A DNA stretch of 64,000 nucleotides. Origin: Jackrogersella multiformis. Its lineage: Eukaryota; Ascomycota; Sordariomycetes; Xylariales; Hypoxylaceae. A program made the position numbers and the translations under genes. The notes beneath the pieces were generated by a model. That model had not been told where the DNA came from, did not search any database, and saw nothing but the letters and a program-made list of their open reading frames with translations. Numbering within the stretch: the first letter of the stretch is position 1; every line of letters starts with the position of its first letter. Shown here in pieces: positions 13,487-24,555 of the stretch. The DNA lies in NCBI GenBank assembly GCA_902806575.1, contig CADCXD010000011.1, positions 682,001 through 746,000 on the forward strand, in the 5' to 3' direction.

Positions 13487-14201
13487 ACGTTCCCGAGACT
13501 CCCGCGGCAGCCGCCACCACTACCGTAGACCCCAACCTACAGGAGCAAGGTAAGACATAACATCACATCTTGAACTGGCAAATATTAACAAGTCTTCAGC
13601 TACTCAGATATCCGGTCTTCAGGGCATGGGCAAGGAGATCGCTCCCCGTGACTCCGAAGCCCCCAAGGCCAAGCGCGACCTTGCCGGCTTCGACCGAGCT
13701 CTTACTTTCGCCGAGGCGGCCTTGACCAAGGGCCCCTTGATCCAGCTCGGTACTGGCGAGGGTGGTGCCGGCGTCGGCATCATCGTCGACAACAAAGCAG
13801 GCGCTGCCGGCGCGGGCAACGGGCGCGCCGCGGCTGGGAAGCGTGACGAGTCCTCCTCGCAGCCACGCCGACGAACCAAGGTCACCCGCATGTACGTCAG
13901 GCGCGGTGTCCCTGCCGGTGAGTAAAATATACACCCGCTCCTTATTACAACCTATGTACTACATAGCATGCTAACTAGTACCCTGCTGAAAGCCATGCAG
14001 ACATCTAGCGGATTCGAAACTCGCTCCGTCGAGTCCCTCCCCGTCGTGAAGGTCCCCGCGGTGGCCAAGCGACAGAGCTCCACCTCCTCCGACGTCATCG
14101 ACGCCATCAACCTAAACGTCGACGACCGCCAAGGGTTCACGATGACGTTCGTCGAGACGACAGAAGATGACGATGCCGCGGCAGACGAGACAGAAGACTA
14201 A
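13070..14201 (+). CDS. Secreted low-complexity Ala/Asn-rich protein, unknown function
   Basis: Four exons (13070-13164, 13221-13549, 13600-13917, 13993-14201) give 316 aa. The start context CAAGATGG is good. Residues 1-19 form a signal peptide (MVSYRMIAVAGFLASVNA, then LPLN). The body has a run of seven Asn, several Ala runs including 13 consecutive GCC codons, a Gly/Ala-rich stretch, and basic pairs or clusters (KAKRD, GKRD, RRRTK, VRRG, VAKRQ) that resemble Kex2 processing sites. The C-terminus is acidic (TTEDDDAAADETED). There are no Cys pairs and no recognised domain. Acceptor 4 (GAAAG|CC) was chosen because the other nearby AG sites run into stops; a GCTAAC branch point lies just upstream. 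Could be a cell-wall, adhesin-like or Kex2-processed secreted protein; this is inference only. Confidence 0.72.
13447..13485 (+). repeat. (GCC)13 trinucleotide run coding poly-Ala
   Basis: Thirteen perfect GCC codons in exon 2 of the secreted-protein gene. Pure codon repetition suggests recent slippage and possible length variation between strains. Confidence 0.95.
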
Positions 14202-15690
14202 GCAGAGAGAGAGAGAGAGCAAGCAAGCAAGCAAGACGGTCGCCAACATCCGACAATACTATATAATCTTATTACCTAGTACTCACTCTATTTGCTTTCT
14301 GTACAATGTGGCATTTTCATCATCATCGTTTTTGATACCATATCCGGGAGTCTTCGGGGGCAGGGGGTTGACGATTGGGACGAATCATCTCATACAAAAG
14401 TGCGGCATTTATAATTTCCTATCATCTGGTTTTTGGCTGCGGCAATCTTCTTCGGACGATTGCTTTGGTTTATAAAATCTACGTTAGTCAGCAGTGTAAA
14501 ATTCAAAACGACCGGCCTGTTTATATCAGGTTGAGACCGGGCGAAATGATCATATACATCCGTCTTCGTGCCTATAGTGACTTGATATTGTCTTCAACAA
14601 ATGTGAATCTGTATGTTAGTAGTCTCTCTATTAATGCTTAATATGGATTCAAATCCTGTTCCGTGCCGCCAAACTCGAGAGCCTGTAAAATTAACTATCA
14701 ACAAGCAGTGCCTTACCCTAGATTAAATCGGTACTTACCAGCCTCCATCTCCCTACCTGCACCCAATTCTCAACAAATTCTCGCAAAACCTCTAAAGCAA
14801 TGCGCTGCGATGCGCGAATTTCCAATCCCGCCACCAGGGCGTACGTACCCCAGGGGAGGACCGGGCGTTTCAATGCCAATGCTGCGACAAGGCCAAGGCC
14901 AAGGCCCAAGATGCGCAGGATGCGAAAAGAAGCATCACCGAGAGCCTCGCCGAATCTCTCGGCGCGCCACAACTACCGAGTACCACTGCATATGGGTACC
15001 AGGTAGGTACCTAGCACATTCTTGGTCGCCCCTCTGTTTTCATCTTCGGGTCAGAACTCCACTCTTGGCTAGATCTGTAGAGCGCCGACATGGGGTCCTA
15101 GCCTAGCTCCCAGCTAATCGGGTATAGCGCATTTGCTGCTCTTGAGTCTCGAGTCTTGCTCAAGGCTCGGCTTAGTCATGAAGACTTCCGCACTCGGAGG
15201 GCTATTATGTAATCAAAGGATAAAGTGAGATCCTATGTTTTGAAAGTAAAGTCGAAACCTTAGAAATACAACAGCACCCTGAGTTGTAATCTTCATGGCT
15301 ATGGAAAACTCATGTCTCAATTTATAACCCATAAAGCCTCGACGGAACGGCTAGACTCGGAGAGAGCATTGCCTGAAGACGGATTCGAACGTTTGGCGGA
15401 TCGTTCTAGGTGGAGGAGCTTATTGAAGTCCTCGAATATGTATAGCTCCCTCGAAGTAGTTCGGTGATCGAGAAATAGAGTCAGCGTAGTCATAGACACC
15501 CGATGTCTGCCCTGCCCTGCCTTGCCCTTACGGGGCGCGACATCCGCGATTGTTTCCTCAAGGTTCCATAATAGAACCCAATCAAAGCCTAGATCCCCCT
15601 AAAATATCCTTAGGTTAGGGCCAATCCATTTTACCCACGCATTCCGTAAACTCCAGCCTCTAACCCAGCCTTCCGCGCCCGTTAATCCGC
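14202..15690. other. Intergenic between convergent genes
   Basis: Holds the 3' ends of the secreted-protein gene (+) and NAD kinase (-). It begins with (GA)n and (CAAG)n runs at about 14202-14234. A TACCNGGTAGGTACC-type palindrome lies near 14995-15012. A 147-codon frame at 14663-15106 has a counterpart on the other strand and no motif; I do not call it a gene. Confidence 0.55.
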
Positions 15691-17538
15691 CTATCTATTC
15701 CACGGATTGTACCCGTCGTTCTTCTGCTTCTGGCGGGTGTTCCAGCCGAGCTTGGCGCTGATGCTCTTGACCCAGTCCTCGCCGCGCCTGCGCTGGGGCT
15801 GGACGCTGGCGAAGGGGAAGCGGCTGGCGCTGATGGTGACGTAGTCGCCGGGGCGGAGCTCGATGCGCTCGCGGCCGTCGAAGCTGGCCCAGCTGCTGGT
15901 GCGGGCGTCGTAGGGCACGCCGATGCGCAGCACGATGGTGTCGGGCAGGATGATGGGCCGGAATGACAGCGTGTGCGCGCAGATCGACGTCACGAGCATC
16001 ACCGGGTTGTCGGGGTGGCATAGCGAGCCCCCCGCCGCGAGGTTGTACGCCGTCGACCCCGTGGGCGTCGACACGCACACGCCGTCTGCGAGCACCGATG
16101 TGAAGTGCTCGTCGTCTCCGAAGATTTCGGTGTACGACATCGCTAGCGATGTTTAGTTCGTGCGGGTTTGGTTAGTGGAGAATGGCGACTTACTTGGATT
16201 CGGACCTCTGTCTACGACGATCTCGTTGAGAATCTCGTAGGTGCCGTCTGGTCTGTGAGTGCGCTCGTCCTCACGCTCCTCTCCGATAACCTCTTCTACT
16301 AGATCTCGCTTGCTATGAGCTTCTTGATCATCCATATCCTCATTCTGTATAAGCTGGCTTCTCATCTTCTGACTTCTCATGACCGTTCCCTCGAACCGCA
16401 GGCGTAGACTCACGGTTACGCCCTCTCTAAAAGCCGTGGCGAGAATTTCCTCGTATTCGTGAAATTCGAACTTAGTAAGAAACCCGAGACTTCCAAGAGA
16501 AAAACTGAGGACGGGAGGTACTATACGCTGGAATAACCAGCTAGCATAGAGGACTGTTCCGTCGCCTCCGAGGGTGATGACAAAGTCGAATGTGTGCGGC
16601 CGCTTGCGACACATTTTCTCGGTCCAGAAGCGCAATCGATTATCCAATGTTGTTTCAGGAGAGTTGCCGTCTAGGTGGGTGGCATCGCTGTATTCTTGAT
16701 GGAGCTCTTGTAATAATCCAGGCGCATCAAATTCTTTGCTGCCTTGTAAGCTCTCTTCCACATAGACAGTGTACCGAACATCTCTATCTTTACTCAGCAG
16801 CCACTTTGCTACCTCTCTCGTCTTTGGTATCAATTCGCGGTCATAAATCTTCGTTAAGAGGAATATACTTCTGACTTTGAACTTCAGTCGTATGCTTCCT
16901 AGTCTTCTGCTCAGCTCCCGGACTCCCCAGGCCATATCAGTCAGTTGTTTCTTTGTAAGCAACCGACTATTGAGGCCCTCATTGTGATCTAAGTGAACTC
17001 TGCTTTTCTTAATAGCATCTTTCCATGATATCTGATCGGGTTGCCCTGTTTCGGTGGCATCGCTATCCGGATCTGTAGCAGACGTATTTCCATGCAGACT
17101 AGCAGCCTTTCCCTTTGGCTCCACATAATGATCCAAGTCGGCCTCGGTTCCATTTCTATGTTTATTTTCATCAGGTTCTCGATGGAGACTTCTAGACTTC
17201 TCATTTCTATAGCCTTCAAGTAATTGGTGGACCAAACACTGAGTTGCCGATGATTTCGACTTGCACGCTGTAAACTTTGGGGTGTCTGCCTCAGTATATA
17301 TTAAGGAGCTTTTCCGTCGGTATGGGTTTGCAGGATCAAAGGTGACCTACGCAGGCTAAATTTGAGAATTATGCCTCCTAATATTATAACATTATAATAT
17401 TATATTAGAATGAGCTGTGGGACGTACCTCAACTGCATCGTTGTCATCATCGCTTGCGCTTGAGCGATGATCATCGTACTGACTGTCTTGGTCTTCATTC
17501 GCGCTTTGCGATTCGTTGGTATCCACGATCCCGTTCAT
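15691..17538 (-). CDS. NAD(+) kinase (ATP-NAD kinase)
   Basis: Phosphorylates NAD(H) to NADP(H), the source of NADPH for biosynthesis and redox defence. Three exons (17538-17428, 17346-16194, 16142-15691) give 571 aa. A small first exon (MNGIVDTNESQ...) leads into an acidic, then Ser/Arg-rich N-terminal region of about 180 residues. The catalytic fold follows with LGGDGTVLYAS (GGDGT at 297-301), the NEIVVDRG segment, and after the last splice the DGVCVSTPTGSTAYNLAAGG signature. No targeting peptide is evident, so a cytosolic Utr1-like role is likely. The 51-nt intron lies between VDRGPNP and TMSYTEIF, and splicing restores the family order. An insertion rich in Arg/Glu/Asp (MRSQLIQNEDMDD...) interrupts the region before YEILNEIVV; such insertions are common in fungal homologues. 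Its exact cofactor preference cannot be read from sequence. Confidence 0.95.
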
Positions 17539-18151
17539 TTTCTAGCATTGAATAAGAAAAAGGGGAATTACTTAATTCAATTCAACAATGACGAAGATAT
17601 CCTCCAGTTAGTAGCTATCCGGAATTTACAATTATGTGAGAGATATCTTGCAAAGAAAAGGGAAAAGCTTGAATTATTAACAATTAAAAGATCATAAGTT
17701 CTTGAATGAAATAGTGGAACAAATAAATCATTGCGTCAGTGTACCTGCCAGGCAGCCCAGGTAGGATGCTAGTAAAAAAGATCTCAGATGGGCTTACTAA
17801 TGCCCCATATTTATCTTATCGTAGTCTATCTTATATTTACAGATTAGATTAGATAAGATTAACAATCCGATCGGATGGCGTAAAGCTTCTCTCCCCCCCT
17901 TTTCTTTTTAAGTTGCTAAAGGCTTTATAAGGCTTCGTAGAGCGGACTTAAAGTACAGGTATTTTTTCAATTCAATCCAAGATTCTATTTCTAAACAACA
18001 AAGGACATGAACAGCTTCACCACGATGAAATCACAATTGGTATGCTCCAACCAGCCTCTCAATCCAACGGTCGTCTTTTAACTTAAAATCCAAGAACGCC
18101 ATCCCCAATACGGTTTACATAAGCTAAATAGTGAACAATTAAGCCAATTAC
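17539..18151. other. Intergenic, NAD kinase promoter side
   Basis: Gene-free spacer upstream of NAD kinase and downstream of the kinase-fold gene; contains a C/T-rich tract near 17891-17911 and AT-rich palindromic stretches near 17815-17860. Confidence 0.55.
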
Positions 18152-20191
18152 CTATGGTTGATCCCATAAATCCTGATAAGGGTCTTCTCTCACGGGTGGG
18201 TCGTAGAGATATTCACGGAAGAATCTGTTTAATAAGTCATCGTCCTCAACTGCTGGCGGTCTCTTGACATCCTGCAGCGGTTTCTGTCTGGTGGGGTCAG
18301 CCGCTTTCTCCCCTTCCCACCTCACCCGTGCTTCATTAGCTGCCGCGTCTCCTGCCGTAATGTTCTCCTGGATAATGTGAAGGAGCTCATCTAGGGGCGG
18401 CCGATCTTCGCCGCGGTCGGCCATGCAGCGGGCTATCAATGTGCGCAGCTCGATGCTGTAGTTCTGGAAGTCATCGTATACCTCGTTGCCGACTAAGAAT
18501 GGAGCCCATGTGTTGAGGTCTTTGGCCGTGCCATCCGGCATTGTTATGGGGCACACTCGCGGCTGCCAATCTTCGTCTTCTGTGAAGTAAAGGGTTAAAG
18601 CATTGAACATGAGCTATTCCAAGAGTAGTCAGTATCGATTTTCATAATGTACGTTGTGCTCTCTTATCTATTTTAAGAATAGCTTAACCTCCTGGGAAAT
18701 ATCAAGTGTAAACATACCAATCCCGCACCCCATACATTAGTGTGCGGTCCAAATGCACCTTCTTCTAGGGGTCTCAGTCTGTCACGCTGTTCCTATTTTG
18801 ATTCTTAGCATTGATAATCCCAATTTTCGTGTTTTGCAGATACGACATACAGGTGCTTGGTATCCTGGTTTTCCAACAGTAACTTGAGCGATCTTCCTAC
18901 AGTAGAATATCAGAAAGAATTCAACATATAGTTATTAAGCATCTTACTCTTCGTCTCCCCACTAATTTTTCAAATGGTTAGTAACTATTCTCTAGTGTGA
19001 TCAAAGTGGGACTGGTGGTCCAGTTGTTGCGGAAGTGAAAAATAATTCTACTTAAGCCAGAATAATAAAAGAGGTATAGGCGAAGAATATGAGATATATC
19101 TATATGGAACTTACATTGTCATCCCACATCGTCGTGAGTCCGAAATCACCCAACTGATACTAATATTAGCAGAGAACATAATGCTATCTCTGGGCTCCGA
19201 AAGAAATTAACCTTAAATCGCGGTGCCCATCCATGCTCTGGTATATCGTTGTACGTGGTGATAGGGCTGTCTATGAATACTAAAATATAGGGATTTAGTA
19301 TGTATATTTCTAACCCATATTCGTGTGTATGAAAATACCGTTAAGAGGATGCATATCAAAATGAATGAATAATTGGGGATATTCCTCTGGCCAAACCTCC
19401 TCGCGGTATATATCTGGCATGCCGTCATATTGCTCTGGCGGATAAGCCAATCCTATACAAGCTCTAACAACTGATATTGTTGGAATACCTGTATTAGCGA
19501 GACGAGTTTCATATTGGATCGCGTAACTCACGGCAAAGAAATAGTCTCCATAAGATTCGACTCGGTATATATTCTAACAGTTTTTGATCATCGGGAAGTT
19601 TTTGGTTGTTTGTAACCGTCTCGTTCACACGGATTAAAAGCTCATTAAGTTCGCATCTCTCGAAATATTCCATTATCAATATAGCCGGAGAACCATTCTC
19701 GGCGTAGGGATCGTTATAGAGGCTGCTGTCTAAGTTATAATATGGGAGATCGACAAGTTGGACAAAGTGTTCAGCGGATTTAAAGGTTTCCTGGTGGTCA
19801 TCGTCAATCACTATTCATGATTATTTAGTAATATAATATAAGCAGTATACTCACAGTCATCCACTGCGTTTCTACGCGGAAGTATGGGTCATCCTCTACC
19901 GTCGGTACCTTGATTGCAACATCTCGTACAAATTGCCCCATCTGGTTCTTTTCAGCCCATAGAGTAACAATTCCGGAGCCTCCAAACCCCAAGACTCTCT
20001 GATAATGTAACCATCTCGAGTTATGATTGAAGAAGTCTCTCGTATAGCGGTATGCTCCCTTAGCAGCATAAAAGTCTTCAGTTGGCTCTCCCGCTCTACC
20101 GCGTACGAATGGTCGAACTGTTCATATCAGGATTATCGTTGCTTATTATTAAACATTAAGGCCAGGTAGACATACGGTAAGGTGAACTCAT
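18152..20191 (-). CDS. Fungal protein kinase, non-RD (HFD), ten exons
   Basis: Reconstructed exons: 20191-20176, 20117-19851, 19810-19532, 19488-19339, 19279-19212, 19153-19115, 18961-18948, 18896-18851, 18792-18718, 18613-18152, giving 471 aa. All key motifs are rebuilt in order: Gly-rich loop GFGGSG (49-54), VAIK (Lys75), catalytic loop HFDMHPLN (230-237; Asp232 and Asn237 present), DFG (263-265), APE (292-294), and NVWGAGL for the DxW segment. Because the catalytic Arg of HRD is Phe, it is a non-RD kinase and need not rely on activation-loop phosphorylation. Exon 1 is only 16 nt; exon 7 is a 14-nt micro-exon whose inclusion is needed to reach the GKPGYQAPE frame. The exon 2/3 join (donor GTATAC rather than GTGAGT) is the least certain. 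Substrate unknown; it resembles the lineage-expanded fungal kinase-like family rather than a classical signalling kinase. Confidence 0.82.
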
Positions 20192-21557
20192 AATATTAAT
20201 CTAACACAAAAACTATTTCGCAATGCTCTAACCCAAAGAGCAGAAAATGGCTCCATATAGATGCTCTGAAATTGTATACATCAAAATTACTGAAGCACGG
20301 CATGTCTGAAGAGCGGAATTTAGTGACTACCTAGTCGCTAATACAAGTGCTATTGTCTATGAGACTGGGATTGCCTAGCACAGTAAATAAGTACAATGAA
20401 TGGCTGCTTCCGGTGGGAATAAAGACACTACGAACAAAGATGATCCAATCCATGCCTTAAAATACCAATATGATATACTCGGCTCATAATTGTGCTGTTT
20501 AGGAGTTAGAATGTGAATATAGGGGTTGGATTCTAGCCTTCGGATGGACTATTAAATACCACGGGCTTATTAGGTTAAATATATGGTGCCTAACATAGAA
20601 ATAATTGATACCTATTCAATAACAATATCAACTGAATACCTAGGTAATGAATAATATTTATCTATTATCGTAATAAAACTCTTTAAATTGATAATACCAA
20701 TATGATAATAGCTATTAATGTTACCCCTATTTAATCGACTAGCCAGCTTTACCTCAGTAAGTACAATGCAATATGAAATACTCTCTTCCCCCATGGGGTC
20801 TTCTCGCCCGAGAATCGTTTCAGGGTGCTGAAGAGGATTCGCGGCCAGTATATATAATGATCGACCGGATTTTCTTCTCTTTGGCGAATGTGATGGTGTC
20901 AAGGAACATCTTCCCGGCTTGTAACGTCGACCGAGTAAACAGCATAGTTGCCGAGATCATAGGGCTTTCCCGTCACGAACGAGTCGCAAGACTGATTTTA
21001 ATAATAGGGGTTCATCATCTCAGCAGGCCTCGTCACACCAAATAGCAATTGCGACATGACTCGAACAAGGACATAGAAACCCAATTATATCCCAGCTTCA
21101 GTCCAGCTCCATTGCAATGCCGCACAGGCACCATTTGTACGCAAAATGACTTGTCCTCGGAATTAGTCAGCGTCAAACAACTGACTCCGGCCCGGTCTAA
21201 TACGGCAATGAGCTCGACGGCATTTGAACTACACTCGGGGATGCCGAGTCGGCGAATTTATTATGAGCGGCGCCTCGTCTCGAACGAGACCCCGAGTTCC
21301 CGGCTTATCCCCGTGCCGAGCTATCGGGTAGATCAAAGAGACGGCGTCCAGAGCTAGTAGAGCTGGAGGTTGCGCGGGGTTATTTGCCAATGTGTACTAT
21401 TATATCCATTACGTACGTAGCGTATGGATCTCAGTAAGCTCTTGCAACTCCTCATCTTTGAATAAATACCTAATTAGCCGGTTCCCAAAGACTCTACTAC
21501 CGAACAATCACACATCACTATCTCGTTAAGAAAGAGTACCAGAAAATTACTGTCAAA
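20192..21557. other. Intergenic between divergent genes
   Basis: Shared upstream region of the kinase (-) and cyanase (+). Two adjacent plus-strand frames at 20773-21357 (90 and 102 codons) show no motif and no signs of a gene. The 60 bases before the cyanase start are rich in A/C with CACATCACT-type sequence. Confidence 0.55.
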
Positions 21558-22219
21558 ATGACCACCCTCGCTACTCTCGATGTGAGCATTCATGACCTCC
21601 TAAACATTTGGTGATAATATTAAATTGTGGTGCAGGCGACGCTTGCCGAGAAACTACCGGCGTATTCACAAGTCCTCTTCAGCGCCAAGACGACGCAGAA
21701 GCTCAGCTTCGAAGAAATCGCGAAGCAACTAGGCCGCAGCGAAGTCGCCGTCGCCGCTCTATTCTACGGCCAAGCCCAGGCATCGGACGAAGATGTGGAA
21801 AAGCTGTCGAAAATACTTTCCATCCCCAAGGAGGCTTTAGCTGCTTCCTCCATTACGAGTTTCCCCAACCGAGGGAGCGCGGGGCCGATGCCGCCCGTAG
21901 AACCGCTCGTCTATAGGCTGTACGAGATCGTGCAGAACTATGGATACGCTTTTAAAGCTGTGATAAACGAAAAATTTGGCGACGGCATCATGAGCGCCAT
22001 TGCATTCTCGACTAAGGTCGAGAAGGAGATTGATAATGACGGGACTACGTGGGTGGCTTCCCTATGGCATTGAAGATTATGAGACTGGAAGCTAACGTGA
22101 AAGTAGCTGGGTTAACATTACCTTGCGAGGGAAATGGTAAGTTATTTCATACTAAAGAAATAGCTCTCTCTTTGGATATGTAACTCACATTTAGCAGGCT
22201 TCCATTTACTCGATTTTAA
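21558..22219 (+). CDS. cyn1: Cyanate hydratase (cyanase)
   Basis: Converts cyanate plus bicarbonate to CO2 and carbamate, then ammonia; detoxifies cyanate and frees nitrogen. Four exons (21558-21581, 21636-22048, 22107-22136, 22198-22219) give 162 aa, the usual fungal length. The N-terminal helical domain (ATLAEKLPAYSQVLFSAKTTQ, KLSFEEIAKQLGRSEV) is followed by the conserved catalytic half: YRLYEIVQNYGYAFKAVINEKFGDGIMSAI with the active-site Arg and Glu (YRLYE, NEKFGDG). The Ser of GDGIMSAI is also present. Without the last two introns the frame would end early at ASLWH; splicing with donors GTGGGT and GTAAGT and a GCTAAC branch point restores TWVNITLRGKWLPFTRF, the expected C-terminus. The last exon is only 22 nt, and its acceptor is TTAGCAG, where the second AG is used. 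Confidence 0.96.
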
Positions 22220-22485
22220 GCCAACTATATATGGTACTATCTCCAGATTTTTGTCTGTGCACGCAGGAAATAGCTTTCTGAATTTGATAATGACTTTTCC
22301 TTTATATAATGCCAATATATGCGATCCACGCCTTCTCGTCACAAGTATACTCTAAGCTCGCCATACTAAAAATTACTCATTTATAAGTTACAAGGTAGGG
22401 AAAGAAGAATAAATAAAAAACTTGACACTTATGCCAACATAATACTGAATGAAACCCTTCGTACTCGGCTGATATTTCATGACTA

Positions 22486-23056
22486 TCAAGAAAGTGCCAC
22501 TCCAGTAGTACTTCGAACCCAGATATTGTTCATCTCGTTATTGCAGTCCGGCCAGGTTGCCTTGGCTTCGATGTAGTCGCTGTCACCAGAGTAAGACACG
22601 TCTATGAAGCTTATGAACAAGCTGACATCTGTGTTTCCAAAAGTGGCGGGTACCGGATTCTTCACCATGAAAACGCAAGTGCCGTAAAAACCAAGAATGT
22701 TCCAAAAGTTGTCTTCGGTCTTCGATACCTGGTTGACTATGTCGCTACAAGTTAGTAAATCTATGACAGCGGAATATCCTAACCTCTTAGTGCCATCTCT
22801 CAATAATTTACATACAGGTCCAAGAGCCGTTGTTGTCCCGAGCGAAGTCTCGGATCTTCAAGCAATCGTCCCATAGGGCGAGATTGTCGACAGCCGTCAC
22901 GATATTTGTATAAGTAGTACAATGATTCACTTGGAACTCGTTGGCAGGAGTCCAGGCAGCCCCAGGAAGGTTGGAGGATACATCGCGAATCTGGCCGTGA
23001 GAAGACGGCATGGCGAGGACGCAGAGAGGCAGAAGAATAAGAGTAAATGGCAACAT
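22486..23056 (-). CDS. Small secreted Cys-containing protein, unknown function
   Basis: Two exons (23056-22812, 22744-22486; 67-nt intron) give 167 aa. The first 20 or so residues are a signal peptide (MLPFTLILLPLCVLAMPSSHG). The mature part has five Cys (HCTTY, DDCLK, WTCI, GTCVF, PDCNN), aromatic residues and no recognised domain. The join TGT AT|C GAC uses donor GTAAAT, with a CTAAC branch point before the acceptor. Size, signal peptide and Cys content fit the small-secreted-protein class from which effectors or antimicrobial proteins come, but nothing in the sequence shows activity. It lies tail to tail with cyanase, 266 bp apart. Confidence 0.72.
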
Positions 23057-24555
23057 TATTGAGACTTGAGGGGATGGCTTGAAAGATTTAATATGATATT
23101 ATAGCAGAAGATGTTATTATTCGTGACAGACAAGAGTAAAATAGTGGAATAATGAAGGCTACATGCTGCATTTATATAGATAATGTGAGTCTACTTCTTC
23201 GACTTAAGACCTTTCCGGGTAAGAATTAATGCTTTCCAATTCGGAATTTTATTCGTAATTAGTCGGTTTCAAGTGCTATTAGTCGCGATCCGAATGAAAG
23301 GAGCATATTTCGTTGACGCTAGGAAGAAATCACAATTGTTGTGCGAAGAAGTAAGGGATAACATCCGTAATATATAATAATATATAACTCCAAGGTTATA
23401 ATACCCAACCGCTGGAAACCCTTTAGAAATCTCACACGTATTAAGTATTAGTTAGGTAGGCAGGTACCTGTATGTAGGTTAGGGGTAGGTATAACACAGC
23501 TTGAGCATTCTTTAAGGATACTTCAGAAGCGTCCCAAACATGCGCCTTTGCATTTTTTGGTTGATCACATCTCATCTCCAATTTCCACACCATCACACCT
23601 GGGCACATAAATGGCGAATGATTAAGAGGAAAACTCCAAAGGAAATGACGCTTGTGTAACTGATATTTAATTTACTAAGATGAGGTCCATCAAGTATAAT
23701 TCCGAAGAAAAGGAGTTAATAAAGGACGAAGATGAGACAAGAATGAGAATGCCAGAATGGTAGTCTCATACCTAATGTATCATGGAACTGTCCTAGGTAG
23801 GTTAACCTACCTAGGTTAGGTATGGATATCATCTACCCACACATAGTTATGTACGCCGATGGCTCTTCTAAGGGCCCATTTTCAAGGCTTAGCGTACAAA
23901 CAGTTTCATATAGACCGTGGAGGTGCCGTCGATCATGGCTGGGGAGATATCAGGGAACAGCTTACACTAGGTCGGTTTTATTAGTGGTAGCTTTTGGGGT
24001 AGCTGGATGGGTGACGAAAATGATATCTTGCTGCTGTTAGGACACCTAATAATCTGTCTAATTCGCATCTGTACCTAATGATTGGCTCCATGGTCACGGA
24101 TGTTTTAGCAATTCGCCAGATGTCGTGGAACGCTTTCTACGAATTTATACGTTGGATACAATGAAGCTTCCACCAACCCCTGAGTATCCTTGAGACAAGG
24201 ACGGGAAAAGGAATAGTGCTATGATCTTGACGGACGTAAAGTTGGACGAGACAACATCAGTTATCATTAAATCCATGAGATGAAAATGATGAAATATGAA
24301 CTAATGTAGTCGGTTCTGGGTTAACCTGGGGTATTCTTAGGACCCTGTAGGGTAGAATAGCCCACGGTACTAAAAGCGAAAACATTGCACTGATACACTG
24401 TACGTACACACTTAATGCATAAGAGATTTCACATTCCAGTTGCCAATTGCCCTTACAAGACTATAATTAACAAATAGCTACTTAAATTGCACTTTGTATT
24501 TGAAATTTTTCTTTTTATGTTAACCAACCAGTATATGATATATCATAACCATAGA
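23057..24555. other. Intergenic, no gene seen
   Basis: Gene-free. Contains palindromic TACCTAGG motifs near 23461 and a strong one at about 23793-23820 (AGGTAGGTTAACCTACCT core). Upstream region of the small secreted protein gene on its left. Confidence 0.6.

Noticed and set aside
14663..15106. 147-codon plus-strand frame between two genes
   Set aside because: No motif, no signal peptide, unusual composition, and an overlapping frame on the other strand; could be reconsidered with transcript data.
15370..15400. GGATTCGAAC, resembling a tRNA T-loop on the minus strand
   Set aside because: No matching acceptor stem, D-loop or anticodon arm could be drawn in the flanking 80 bases.
20773..21357. 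Two adjacent plus-strand frames between the kinase and cyanase genes
   Set aside because: No motif, no splice signals linking them, and they sit in a divergent promoter region.
21627..22073. Cyanase as a truncated pseudogene ending in ASLWH
   Set aside because: Two more introns restore the conserved C-terminus in frame.
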